Source: Triticum aestivum (taxonomy: Eukaryota > Streptophyta > Magnoliopsida > Poales > Poaceae). Taken from it: a stretch of 64,000 nucleotides of DNA. The notes under the pieces were generated by a model that made no database searches, was not told where the DNA came from, and saw only the letters and a list, made by a program, of their open reading frames with translations. Made by a program: the position numbers and the translations under genes. This document shows, in pieces, positions 45,344 to 56,723 of the stretch. Position 1 is the stretch's first letter. Each line of letters begins with the position of its first letter. Location: contig NC_057803.1 in NCBI RefSeq assembly GCF_018294505.1, forward strand, positions 687,860,678 through 687,924,677, given 5' to 3'.

Positions 45344-48300
45344 CTATTTCGGATCCAAGTTGGTACTGATGCTGAACTGCTTGGACGAATCGCCAGGTAC
45401 GAAGTCAACAAGCTTAGTTTCTGCTGCCGATTTGAACTTCAGGGCCGAATCATGCTCCGTAGTTGGCTTCTTTAATGGAGTCATGTCCGCTGGATCAACA
45501 TTGTCCTTATAATACTTTAGCTCCTCGGTGGCACAAACCGACTCTGCGTAGGCCGCATCTCCTTCATCGCACTCCAAAGCGATTTTACGGCTTCCGTGAA
45601 CCGTTATTGTCCCCTTGTGACCCGGCATTTTGAGCTGCAAATACACATAACAGGGCCGTGCCATAAACTTGGCGTAGGCCGGTCGCCCAAACAGGGCATG
45701 ATATGGACTTTGGATTTTCACCACTTCAAACGTCAATGTTTCCGACCTGGAATCATGATCATCTCCAAAGGCCACTTCCAGAGCTATCTTACCAACAGGA
45801 TATGCTGACTTGCCAGGTACCACACCGTGGAACACCGTATTAGACGGTTTGAGATTTTTATCTATTAGTCCCATACGACGGAAGGTCTCATAGTACAAGA
45901 TATTAATGCTGCTCCCTCCATCCATGAGCACTTTGGTGAACTTGTAACCTCCCACCTGAGGTGCCACCACCAGAGCCAACTGACCCGGATTATCAACCTG
46001 GGGAGGGTGATCCTCTCTGCTCCATATGATTGGATGTTCAGACCAGCGTAAATAACGGGGCGCGGCCAGTTCAATAGAGTTGACTGCCCGCCTCTGAACC
46101 TTCCGGTCTCGCTTGTCCAAGCTAGTGGTGAAGACATGGTACTGCCCACTATTCAACTCCTTTGGGTTGCTCTGGTAACCTGACTGTTGCTGCTGCTGGT
46201 TGTAACCACCCTGGTTGTTCTGATTATCTTGATTATTATGTCCGCCCGGATTACCATTAAATCTTGAACCAGAATTTCCTCCACCGTAACCCGGCCCGGA
46301 TCCTGAGCCACCGCCGGAGCCGTGATCATACCGGAAGGCATTAGAATTCTTGAACTCCTGCATAATGAAGCAATCCTTCCAAAGGTGGTTTGCTGGCACC
46401 TCCTTCGTCCCATGTCTTGGACAAGGCTGGCTCAGTAGATAATTTAGGCGGTCCGGGTTAGGGTTGGGTGCCCCACTGCGATTTGGCGGTTTGCCCCTGC
46501 GTCGCTGGCCCTTGTCCTGCACATTGGTATTAGCCACAAAGTCCATGTTACCATCTGCTTTACGCTTGCCTCCGCCACCATTGCCTGCCAAGTGATGCTG
46601 CTGACCTTTAGAGTTGTTGTTCCTCTTTCCCTTCCCTGCCTTGTCATCATCAGATTCGGGATCCTTGGTACTATCAGAATCAACATACTTTACCAAAGCC
46701 GCCATGAGGGTCCCCATGTCAGTGGAATGGCGCTTCATCCGTCCCAACTTCAGTTTTAGGGGCCCAAACCGGCAGTTGCCTTCTAGGGTTAAGACTGTAG
46801 TGTCATCGTTGATGCGGTCTGATGAATGCAACACTTGTGAGACCCGGCGCACCCAATGAGTCGTCGATTCTCCTTCCTCCTGGACACAGGCAGCTAAGTC
46901 CACTATCGACATAGGCTGCTTACATGTATCCTTGAAATTACTGATAAACCGGGCTCGTAATTGGGCCCATGAACTGATAGAGTTGGCCGGTAAGCTTTTT
47001 AACCAAGTGCGGGCCGTTCCTTCAAGCATCATGGTGAAGTACTTCGCACATGCCGCATCATCCACATCAAGCATCTCCATGGCCATCTCATAGCTCTCCA
47101 CCCATGTCTCTGGGGGTTAATCCGCCGTGTAATTTGGGACCTTGCGCGGGCCCTTGAAATCCTTGGGCAGGCGCACATTGCGTAAAGCGGGGACAAGGCA
47201 AGGCACCCCCAAAGAGCTAGAAGTAACACCGGGTTCGACCAAAATAGTTGGACGAACCGGCATAAGCTGCCGAGCCTGATACTGTGCGGCTAACTCGGCC
47301 TCCCTGCGCGCTCGGGCCCGGTCCACCACTTCCTGAGCGTTATCAGCACCACCCGCCGGGTTGTTGCCGCGGGGTGCTCCACGTTGTTCATTACTTGATA
47401 CTGTTGGTTCATCCATACGCCTGCTATAGCTCCGGCTTGGACGAGGGGTCGAGTGGATCCGGTCGCGACTGTACGAGTATGGTTCCTGTTGGACCAAAGC
47501 TATCCTAAGAAGCTCTTTGACCCGTCGTGTCTCTACCGCCTGCGGCAAGTCACCTTCAATTGGAATGGCCTCCAGCCATGCAGCAGCGGCAACGAGATTG
47601 TCCATTGGGTTGGAGTAGTGACCCGGAGGTGTTGAAACAGCCTGAGGTATAACAGTGTTTTGACGAGGCGGATTCATCAGACGGGGCTGAACCGGCGCAC
47701 TGGCCCCCGGAGCTTCCGGCTGGTTTCCCTCCAGCGGATTACTGGTTCCTGCTCCTGGGGTGTTGAAAAGGTCTCTGGCCTCGAAAACCGAAGGCAAACG
47801 GGATCGATACTTCCTCTTCATGACTTCATGCGACGCGTTCTGGTCCAACATGAGCCTGTAGGCCTGTGCGTCTAAAGCGGCCCGCTCTGTGGTCATCCTG
47901 GCATTCTCAGCTGCCAGGTCCGCCTTGGCCTGGGTGATCTGTTCCTTCACCTTTGCAATCTCCGCATTGTGGACTTCCTGATCCGCCGGATTAGCTTCTG
48001 CCATAAGCGCAGCCAATGCATCAAATAGATCTGATAGAACTTGAGCCGGCGGGCGTGCGGAGCTTCCTGCCCCGGCAGCTGTCGCCGCTGCTGAATCGGA
48101 GGTTATTGGCGCAATGGTTGAAGAATGAAGCGCTGCTTGTGCCGGCCATGAATATTCCAACTCGATTGGGTAGATCAGAGGGGTCCGGAATACTGTCGCC
48201 GTCGGAATAGCCCCCAATCCGGCCATCTTGTAGCTGATATAGAGATTCGGTTTCTCCGGTTGATGACTCGTCGTCGGAATAAACGACGGTCTCACCGCGA

Positions 48301-48650
48301 GATTCCGATCCATCCTCGTAACTTCCTCCATGGATGACTCCCACGAAGGCACGCTTCACGGCCGGTTTAACCCGGGTGGACCGCGCACGCTGAGCCGTTT
48401 CGACGAGGTCGGTGCAGATGTCCGGCTCAGGGCCCGGTTCACCGATCTTGCCGATGAAAACGTGTATGCCACCAAAGGGGACCCGGTACCCGTACTCAAC
48501 TGAGCCGGCCTCGGGGCCCCAGCCTGCATCATCGATGTAGAGCTTGCCGCGATGACTCTTAGTCATCCGGCCCACAGCGTAGCCCTCGAGTCCTTCAAAG
48601 CGGCCCTCCAAGAACTTGAAACCATCGTGCGGTAGCCCCACGGTGGGCGC
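45344..48650 (-). pseudogene. Tat Gypsy gag-protease (broken)
   Basis: The reading starts just after the primer site (FKFLEGRFEGLEGYAVG at about 48620). It changes frame near 48110-48140 and then runs through a coiled-coil-like stretch (HNAEIAKVKEQITQAKADLA) and the gag core (FTMMLEGTARTWLKSLP, WAQLRARFISNF). A Cys/His cluster (CPRHG...NHLWKDC) and a Gly/Asn/Gln-rich stretch follow, then the protease site VLMDGGSSINILY. An in-frame TAA at 47117-47119 cuts gag and a TAG at 45344-45346 cuts after protease. These products would form the particle and process the polyprotein in an intact relative. Confidence 0.88.
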
Positions 48651-48653
48651 CAA
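48635..48653 (-). other. primer binding site of the Tat Gypsy
   Basis: On the minus strand, one base after the LTR, TTGGCGCCCACCGTGGGGC. This type of site is common in grass Tat elements; the tRNA is not assigned here. Confidence 0.65.
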
Positions 48654-48654
48654 C

Positions 48655-49162
48655 TGTCATGGTTTTGTCACGGCAGATGTCCTAGAGAAAGGACTTAGTC
48701 GTGGAGCCATCGCGACGGGTTAGCTTGAAGGGGTCAAAGCGGACACAGGGACGCAAGAGAGTTTATACTAGTTCGGCCCCTTTGAGGAAGGTAAAAGCCT
48801 ACATGTAGTTGTGATGGGATTGATGGGGTTTCGATGACTAGGGAGCAAAGAAGCTTCACCTATCTCTCGAGTTGTTGTCTGTTGTCTGAACCGCCGCCGG
48901 GTCATCCCCTTATATACACGGGTGACGCTCGTCGGTTCACAGATTCCCAATACCAGCTCATAGTTGTGTCCGGTTTGGTCTCTACTTATTCCTAACTTAC
49001 AATACAAGTTACATACCAACGCCGGTTTACGGCTACAGGCCTTGAACCGACTATGGGCCTTGAGTCCTCATCTGCCTTCTTAGGTTTCAACATAGTTAAC
49101 TACTGAAGAAGTTAACCCGGCCCAGATAGGCCGGTTTACGCCCAGTAGTGATATCCTCAACA
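48655..49162 (-). repeat. Tat Gypsy 5' LTR
   Basis: 508 bp, partner of 35949-36456. Confidence 0.93.
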
Positions 49163-49167
49163 GCTAG

Positions 49168-50460
49168 GGTGCGGCTGCCCTCCCTCCCCCCACTATATAT
49201 AGGACCCCTAGGGGGGCGCCGGCCCTAGGAGATGCAATCTCCAAGGGGGGCGGCGGCCAAGGGGGGTGGAGTGCCTCCCAAGCCAAGTGGGGCGCCCCCA
49301 CCCCTAGGGTTTCCAACCCTAGGCGCAGGGGGAGGCCCATGGGGGGCGCACCAGCCCACTAGGGGCTGGTTCCCCTCCCACTTCAGCCAATGGGGCCCTC
49401 CGGGATAGGTGGCCCCACCCGGTGGACCCCCGGGACCATTCCGGTGGTCCCGGTACAATACCGATTACCCCCGAAACTTTCCCGATGGACGAAACTTGAC
49501 TTCCTATATAAATCTTCACCTCCGAACCATTCCGGAACTCCTCGTGACGTCCGGGATCTCATCCGGGGACGAACAACTTTTGGGTTACCATATACTAATA
49601 TCTCAACAACCCTAGCGTCACCGAACCTTAAGTGTGTAGACCCTAAGGGTTCGGGAGACATGCAGACATGACCGAGACAACTCTCTGGTCAATAACCAAC
49701 AGCGGGATCTGGATACCCATGTTGGCTCCCACATGCTCCTCGATGATCTCATTGGATGAACCACGATGCCGAGGATTCAATCAATCCCATATACAATTCC
49801 CTTTGTGAATCGGTACGTTACTTGCCCGAGACTCGATCGTCGGTATCCCAATATCTTGTTCAATCTCGTTGCCGGCAAGTCACTTTACTCGTACCGTAAT
49901 GCATGATCCCATGATCAACCACTTGGTCACATTGAGCTCATTATGATGATGCATTACCGAGTGGGCCCAGAGATACCTCTCCGTCATATGGAGTGACAAA
50001 TCCCAGTCTCAATTCGTGCCAACCCAACAGACACTTTCGGAGATACCCGTAGTGTACCTTTATAGTCACCCAGTTACGTTGTGGCGTTTGGCACACCCAA
50101 AGCACTCCTACGGTATCCGGGAGTTGCACAATCTCATGGTCTAAGGAAATGATACTTGACATTCGGAAAAGCTCTAGCAAACGAGCTACACGATCTTTAA
50201 GCTATGCTTAGGATTGGGTCTTGTCCATCACATCATTCTCCTACTGATGTGATCCCGTTATCAATGACATCCAATGTCCATAGTCAGGAAACCATGACTA
50301 TCTTTTGATCAACGAGCTAGTCAACTAGAGGCTCACTAGGGACGTGTTGTGGTCTATGTATTCACACATGTATTACGATTTCCAGATAACACAATTATAG
50401 CATGAACAAAAAATATAATAATAACCATTTTATTATTGCCTCTAGGGCATATTTCCAACA
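49168..50460 (-). repeat. Angela 3' LTR, larger part
   Basis: Continues from 35948 after the Tat insertion; ends CATATTTCCAACA at 50460. CCCCACTATATATAGGACCC at about 49188 and other LTR words occur in normal order. A 92-codon frame here is not a gene. Confidence 0.88.
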
Positions 50461-50492
50461 GTCTCCCACTTGCACTAGAGTCAATAGTCTAG

Positions 50493-52104
50493 TTACATTG
50501 TGATGAATCGAACACCCATAGAGTCCTGGTGTTGATCATGTTTTGCTCTAGGGAGAGGTTTAGTTAATGGATCTGCCACATTCAGGTCCGTATGTACTTT
50601 ACAAATATCTATGTCTCCATTTTGAACACTTTCACAAATGGAGTTGAAGCGACGCTTGATATGCCTGGTCTTCCTGTGAAACCTGGGCTCCTTGGCAAGG
50701 GCAATAGCTCCAGTGTTGTCACAGAAGAGAGTCATCGGGCCCGACGCATTGGGAATGACTCCTAGGTCGGTAATGAACTCCTTCACCCAGATTGCTTCTT
50801 GTGCTGCCTCCGAGGCTGCCATGTACTCCGCTTCACATGTAGATCTCGCCACAACGCTTTGCTTGCAACTGCACCAGCTTACTACCCCACCATTCAACAT
50901 ATACACGTATCCGGTTTGTGACTTAGAGTCATCCCGATCTGTGTCAAAGCTAGCATCGACGTAACCCTTTACGACGAGCTCTTCGTCACCTCCATAAACG
51001 AGAAACATATCCTTAGTCATCTTCAGGTACTTCAGGATATTCTTGACCGATGTCCAGTGTTCCATGCCGGGATTACTTTGGTACCTTCCTACCAAACTTA
51101 CGGCAAGGTTTACATCAGGTCTGGTACACAGCATAGCATACATGATAGACCCTATGGCCGAGGAATAGGGGACGACACTCATCTTTTCTCTATCTTCTGC
51201 CATGGTCGGGCATTGAGCCGTGCTCAATCTCATACCTTGCAACACAGGCAAGAACCCCTTCTTTGACTGATCCATATTGAACTTCTTCAATATCTTGTCA
51301 AGGTACGTACTCTGTGAAAGACCAAGGAGGCGTCTCGATCTATCTCTATAGATCTTGATGCCTAATATGTAAGCAGCTTCTCCAAGATCCTTCATTGAAA
51401 AACACTTGTTCAAGTAGGCCTTTATGCTTTCCAAGAATTCTATATCATTTTCCATCAACAATATGTCATCCACATACAATATGAGAAATGCTACAGAGCT
51501 CCCACTCACTTTCTTGTAAATGCAGGCTTCTCCATAAGTCTGCGTAAACCCAACCTTCTGGGTGCATCATATACAATTCTTCCTTAAGGAAACCATTAAG
51601 GAATGTCGTTTTGACGTCCATTTGCCATATCTCATAATCATAGAATGCGGCAATTGCTAACATGATTCGAACGGACTTCAACTTCACTACGGGTGAGAAA
51701 GTCTCATCGTAGTCAACCCCTTGAACTTGTCGATAACCCTTAGTGACAAGCCAAGCTTTATAGATGGTTACATTACCATCCGCGTCTGTCTTCTTCTTAA
51801 AGATCCATTTATTTTCTATGGCTCGCCGATCATCGGGCAAGTCAGTCAAAGTCCATACTTCATTTTCATACATGGATCCTATCTCGGATTTCATGGCTTC
51901 CAGCCATTTGTTGGAATCTGGGCCCGCCATCGCTTCCTCATAGTTCGAAGGTTCACCATTGTCTAACAAGATGATTTCCAGGACAGGGTTGCCGTACCAC
52001 TCTGGTGCGGAACATGTCCTTGTGGACCTACGAAGTTCATTAGCAACTTGATCTGAAGTTTCATGATCATCATCATTAACTTCCTCTCTAGTCGGTGCAG
52101 GCAC
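50493..52104 (-). pseudogene. Copia pol: reverse transcriptase and RNase H (frameshifted)
   Basis: First frame, 52104 down to 51466: linker, then EIGSMYENEVWTL, IENKWIFKKKTDADG, VDYDETFSPVV and IWQMDVKTTFLNG, the Ty1/Copia reverse transcriptase N-half. After a frame change the second frame (51509-50493) reads YVDDILL (catalytic YVDD), SMKDLGEAAYILGI, then RNase H with YVDASFDTDRDD, STCEAEYMA and VADPLTKPL. The frame change lies near 51510-51540, and SMYENEVWTL shows no stop. Integrase is not included before 52104. Confidence 0.9.
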
Positions 52105-52483
52105 CTCAGGAACATTTTCTTGAGCTGCGCCACTTACCGGTTCAAGAGGTAATACTTCATTGGGTTCTACTTTCCTCCCACTTACTTCTTTCGAGAGAAA
52201 CTCTTTCTCTAGAAAGGATCCATTCTTGGCAACAAAGATCTTGCCTTCGGATCTGAGGTAGAAGGTATACCCAATAGTTTCTTTAGGGTATCCTATGAAG
52301 ACGCATTTTTCTGACTTGGGTTTGAGCTTTTCAGGTTGAAGTTTCTTGACATAAGCATCGCATCCCCAAACTTTTAGAAACGACGGCTTAGGTTTCTTCC
52401 CAAACCATAATTCATACGGTGTCGTCTCAACGGATTTCGGCGGAGCCCTATTTAAAGTGAATGCGGCAGTCTCTAAAGCATAG

Positions 52484-55400
52484 TGTCACAGCCCCAGTTC
52501 AGGCCTTGCCTGCTTTTGCATTAGCCTCCATGCATCATGTCTAAATTCTATTAATTTTGAAATGGGGACTGATAAACCCTAGCAGCAAGTGAAATACAAC
52601 TAGGGTCAAATTAAATCTTTTCCATCTACCCAAAATGGCTTTTAGAAAAGTTCATCAATTTTGGAATGGGTGAAAACTTCTTCCAAAAATGATGCACACA
52701 TTTCTAGGACATTTCTAGATTTTGGAGTTAATTCATACGTATTTGCATTTGGACAATTAAATGCTATATAATATATTAAATGTCCAAATAATTCTGAACT
52801 TAAGTGAGGGCTGTTGGAAATATTCCATACAGAGCCCACAATTATTTTCAGGGTTTTAGAAAATGCCTTAGCATTTTAATTAAGTCAAAACAATTACAGA
52901 AAAATAGAAAACAGAAACAATTCAGAAAACAGAGAAGAGAGAAAACTTACCTGGCGCCACCAACCGGCCCAGCACTGTAGCTGGACGGCCCAGCCCACCA
53001 GGGGCTCCTCCCTGTCGTCTTCCCCCTTGCCAGGAGGACGAGCGCGTGGCCGGCGTGCGCGAGCACGCGTCCGACCACCTCCTGCTTGCTCGCCGCTGCT
53101 GGAGACTACCCCGAGCGCCACGTGCATCACCCGACCTTCCCCTAGACCCTCTGCTTCTCCCTCGCTCTCTGGACCTCTCTTCCCCTCGCTCCTTTGCTTT
53201 CTTCCCCTAGCGGAGCTCGCCGTCGCTGCTCGTCACCACCGCGGCCACCGAGCCCCCCCTTGCCCATCCAACGTGATCGAGAGCTCCGCCACGCCATCCC
53301 CGTCAACTCCACCGAGCCACGTGAGCTGGGAAGCACCGCAACGCCCTCGACGTCATCGTCTTCTACCTTGGGCCACCGAGATCGCCGGCTCCAATTCGCG
53401 CCAATCGGGTCGTCCCCAGTCCCGCCGTCTGCACCCTTCACCTCGCCGTGAGCCCTGGTCCCTTTCCCTCTTCTTTCCTTGTCGTCCGCGTGTTGTAGCG
53501 CAGTACCCTGCGAGCTCCCGCGCTGCCGTCCGCCATGGCCGATAGGCCCGTGCTCCTGAGCTCTTCCGCTCGCAGCCGAGCATAGCAACGCGCTCAACGT
53601 GTCTCCAGGAGTTCAAACACCCAACCGCTGCTCCTAACATGCTCTGCGGCGTCGACTCGGTCAATGCCCGAACTCCGGCCGCCACTCCGCCCGACGCCGC
53701 CGCCGCTACACTACACCCCGGCACCTGCCGCTGCCTCCTTTAGATGCGCCGCACCTCCAGCTCGCCGTAGCAGTAAACCGTGTCGCAAACGGCCGCCTGT
53801 AGCGCGAGCCCGAGCAACTCCGGAGAGCCTCTGCCGCGGGATATGGTCACCGACGCTTAATTCGGCGATACTGACGTGGCATGATTAGTTAGGGTTAATG
53901 ACGCAGTTAGTAACACCCTGGGACATAGACAGCCGAGCCCCACTGCCTAACTAACTGGCTTACTAAGTAAGATTAATATTATTCTAATCACAGTGGGCCC
54001 ACGTGTCATCTTTGACTATGCTGATGTGGGCGTTGACCCGACCCCACCTGTGTGTGTCCTAGGCAGCACTGGGTCACTGACCAGTGGTCCCACGCATCAG
54101 GTTTGACCTGGGTCAACCCAGTTGACCTGCTGACATTACACCGACGTCATGCTGATGCAGTAATAGGCTTTCGATTTATTCTTATTCAGGAAATTTCAGA
54201 AAATACCCAAAACTTGTAAAATTCATAGAAATTCAACCGTAACTCCAAATGAAATAAGTTATATATGAAAAATGATCAGAAAAATCCAAAGAATCTGTTT
54301 ATGGCACTTTCATGCATGTTTGAACAAGTTAACCTCACTGAATAGGAAAATTCATGATTATGGAATAAATGGTAATTAGTTTTGGAGTTGGAATTTGCTA
54401 TAGGTTTGAATACCACTTCAATGAATATGACTAACTGTTGCACTAGGTCAATTCAGTGCTTTAATATGACATATCATTCATATGAATGCGCATTGCATTG
54501 ATTGTGGTTCCTTTTGTGTTTGCCGGTGGTTGTTCCCTCTTAGTAGACGATGTTTCCGACGACGTGATCAATGACACCGATGAAGAGATATACTATCTTC
54601 AGAAGTGCCAGGCAAGCAAAACCCCCTTGTTCATTCCGATACAAGCCCACTCTCTCGCTCCTGCTCTCTTTTACTGCATTAGGACAACAACGATTCAACT
54701 GTTACATGATGTGGCAGTTGAACCCCTTTCCTCTGCATGACCTGTCATTGCCACAGTAAATAGATGAAACCCACTAGCATGAGTAGAAGTTGTTTGAGCC
54801 CTGATGTGCCTACTCATTCTTACTTGTTGTCATGCCTGCTACTGCTTAGAGTTGAGTCAGGTCTGATTCATCGGGAATGAATTGGAACGTGGTGAACATG
54901 TCCTACCGTTGAGAGCTAAGTGTGTGAACACGATTTGGTAAAGGTAGCGGTGAGAGGCCATGTAGGAGTACATGGTGGGTTGTCTCATTGAAACCGTCCT
55001 CAGGAACTGAGTTCTGTGTTTGTGATCCATGAACAGTTACTACCACACATTGGGCTCCGGGCGCTCCAAGCTCTCTCGACTTATTAATCAACTTGATCTC
55101 TGTCCAGGAGTTGCAACTACTTTCTGGTGTTTGTAGGTAGTGTTAGTAGTCTACCAAGTGGCACCCGGTACAGGTGGTCTTGGGACAGACTAGGCACAGT
55201 GGCACGGTGTACCAAGTGGCACCCGGATGGTGGGCTTGGGAACCCTGCACACATCATTTGGGGCCGTGAGCGACACCCCGGCCGGATCTCCTTGCGGGTG
55301 GAACCCGAATAGGTGATAAACCTGGACTAGAGACTTGGTGGTTAGTCAGGTCGTGGCCGACTCCCTCGCCCGGCTTCCGCTTGAAGGTTGCCGAGGTACA

Positions 55401-56707
55401 TGACGTGTACAGGGCTATAAGTGGCGAGAGCGTGTGTGGAGAAGTACACCCCTGCAGGGTTATCATTATCTATTCGAATAGCCGGATTCCTCGGATATGG
55501 AAACTTGGACCCCTTGCATAGTTCATAGACAAGTGAAAGTGGATACTCTAAAACTCGCAAGATAAGTGTGAGTGCTATGGATGGCCTTCTCGTAGGGAGA
55601 CGCGAGCGGATCCATAGTGGTGTATTGAATGGTGAATATGTGGACTCGTGTGCGCCACCTCAAAAGAGTTGCTTGCAGTCGTAGTTCAGGTTAGCCACTG
55701 AGTCAAAGCTGGCTTGCTGCAGTTAAACTCCACCACCCCCTTTTGATACTGATGCATATGTAGATAGTTCTGATGTAAGTCTTGCTGAGTACAATTGTAC
55801 TCAAGTTTGCTTATCTTAAGTTTTGCAGAGAGACTTCAGTCTTGCTAGTAGTTTCGCGTGGACTTCGACGTTTAGCTTGTTACCTCAGCTACGATCTTGT
55901 GCCCTTGGCAGGATCTGGTAGATAGTCAGGCTTCTCAGCCTTCTTCATTTGTAGTTGTCTGTACTCAGACATGTTAAGCTTCCGCGTGTGCTTGACTTGT
56001 ATGCTCTGAATGTTGGGTCATGAGACCCATGTTTGTAATATCTGGCTCTTTGGAGCCTAATGAATAAATACTCTGAGTCATAGAGTCTTGTTGTGATGCC
56101 ATGTTGTATTTGCGCATGTCGAGCATATTGTGCGTATGATTGAAATGCTTGGTATGTGTGGGATCCGACAATCTAGTTGTTTATCCTTGACAGCCTCTCT
56201 TATGGGGAAATGTAGTCTAAGTGCTTCCGAGAGCGATAGTAGTCCACTACAGCCCGGTTCACCGGAGTCCTGCTAGCCCAGCACTACTGCCCTGAGCACT
56301 TGACTGGGCGACATGTGTTTCACTTCGTTCCTGTGTCTGTTCCTTCGGGGAAATGTCATGCGGTGACATCCGGAGTCCTGCCTAGCCTGCTATAGCCTGG
56401 GTTCCCGGAGTCCTGTTAGCCTAGTGCTACAGCCCAGATTCACACGCTGCTGACCAACATGCTCGATGTTGATTCATGTATGCCTGTCCCCATAGGTTAG
56501 TGCCGCTTTGGGTTCATGACTAGCCATGTTGGCCCAGGTTCTTTGTCATATGGATGCTAGCGACACCGTCATATACGTGAGCCAAAAGGCGCAAATGGTC
56601 CCGAGCCATGGTAAGGCGACACCCGTGGGAATACCGTGCGTGAGGCCGCAAAGTGATATGAGGTGTTACCGGCTAGATCGATGTGACTTGGAATCGGGGT
56701 CCTGACA
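52484..56707 (+). repeat. LARD 5' LTR
   Basis: 4224 bp. A GC-rich block (52980-53880) with domain-free frames on both strands lies inside. The partner copy starts at 60696. Confidence 0.9.
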
Positions 56708-56711
56708 GCAT

Positions 56712-56723
56712 TGGTATCAGAGC
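56712..56723 (+). other. primer binding site (tRNA-iMet)
   Basis: TGGTATCAGAGC, complementary to the 3' end of initiator methionine tRNA, four bases after the LTR end. Confidence 0.93.

Larger units (their letters stand above)
35949..49162 (-). mobile_element. complete Ty3/Gypsy element of the Tat lineage (13.2 kb)
   Basis: Two 508-bp LTRs (35949-36456 and 48655-49162) begin TGTC(G/A)TGG and end CCTCAACA. GCTAG is duplicated at 35944-35948 and 49163-49167. Gag-pro-RT-RNase H-integrase read on the minus strand, so the right LTR is 5'. A 19-nt primer-site-like sequence adjoins it and a purine tract adjoins the left LTR. Between integrase and the 3' LTR lie about 5.7 kb with an opposite-strand spliced gene, a known habit of Tat-lineage elements. 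By hand count the LTRs differ at about 21 of 508 positions. Confidence 0.93.
35554..52483 (-). mobile_element. Angela-type Copia retrotransposon, 3' part, split twice
   Basis: Minus-strand element. Its 3' LTR runs (plus-strand coordinates) 35554-35948 and 49168-50460, about 1.69 kb in total, starting TGTTGGGGAACATAGCAG and ending GGCATATTTCCAACA. The break holds the Tat Gypsy with GCTAG duplicated. A purine tract (GTGCAAGTGGGAGAC on the minus strand) adjoins at 50461-50475. Pol runs to 52483, where a LARD-like element begins. Gag, integrase and the 5' LTR must lie outside the window. The name Angela is from remembered LTR text. Confidence 0.85.

Noticed and set aside
53027..53724. 172-codon plus and 151-codon minus frames in the LARD LTR
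   Set aside because: GC-rich, domain-free, mutually exclusive, and not conserved at the protein level between the two LTR copies.
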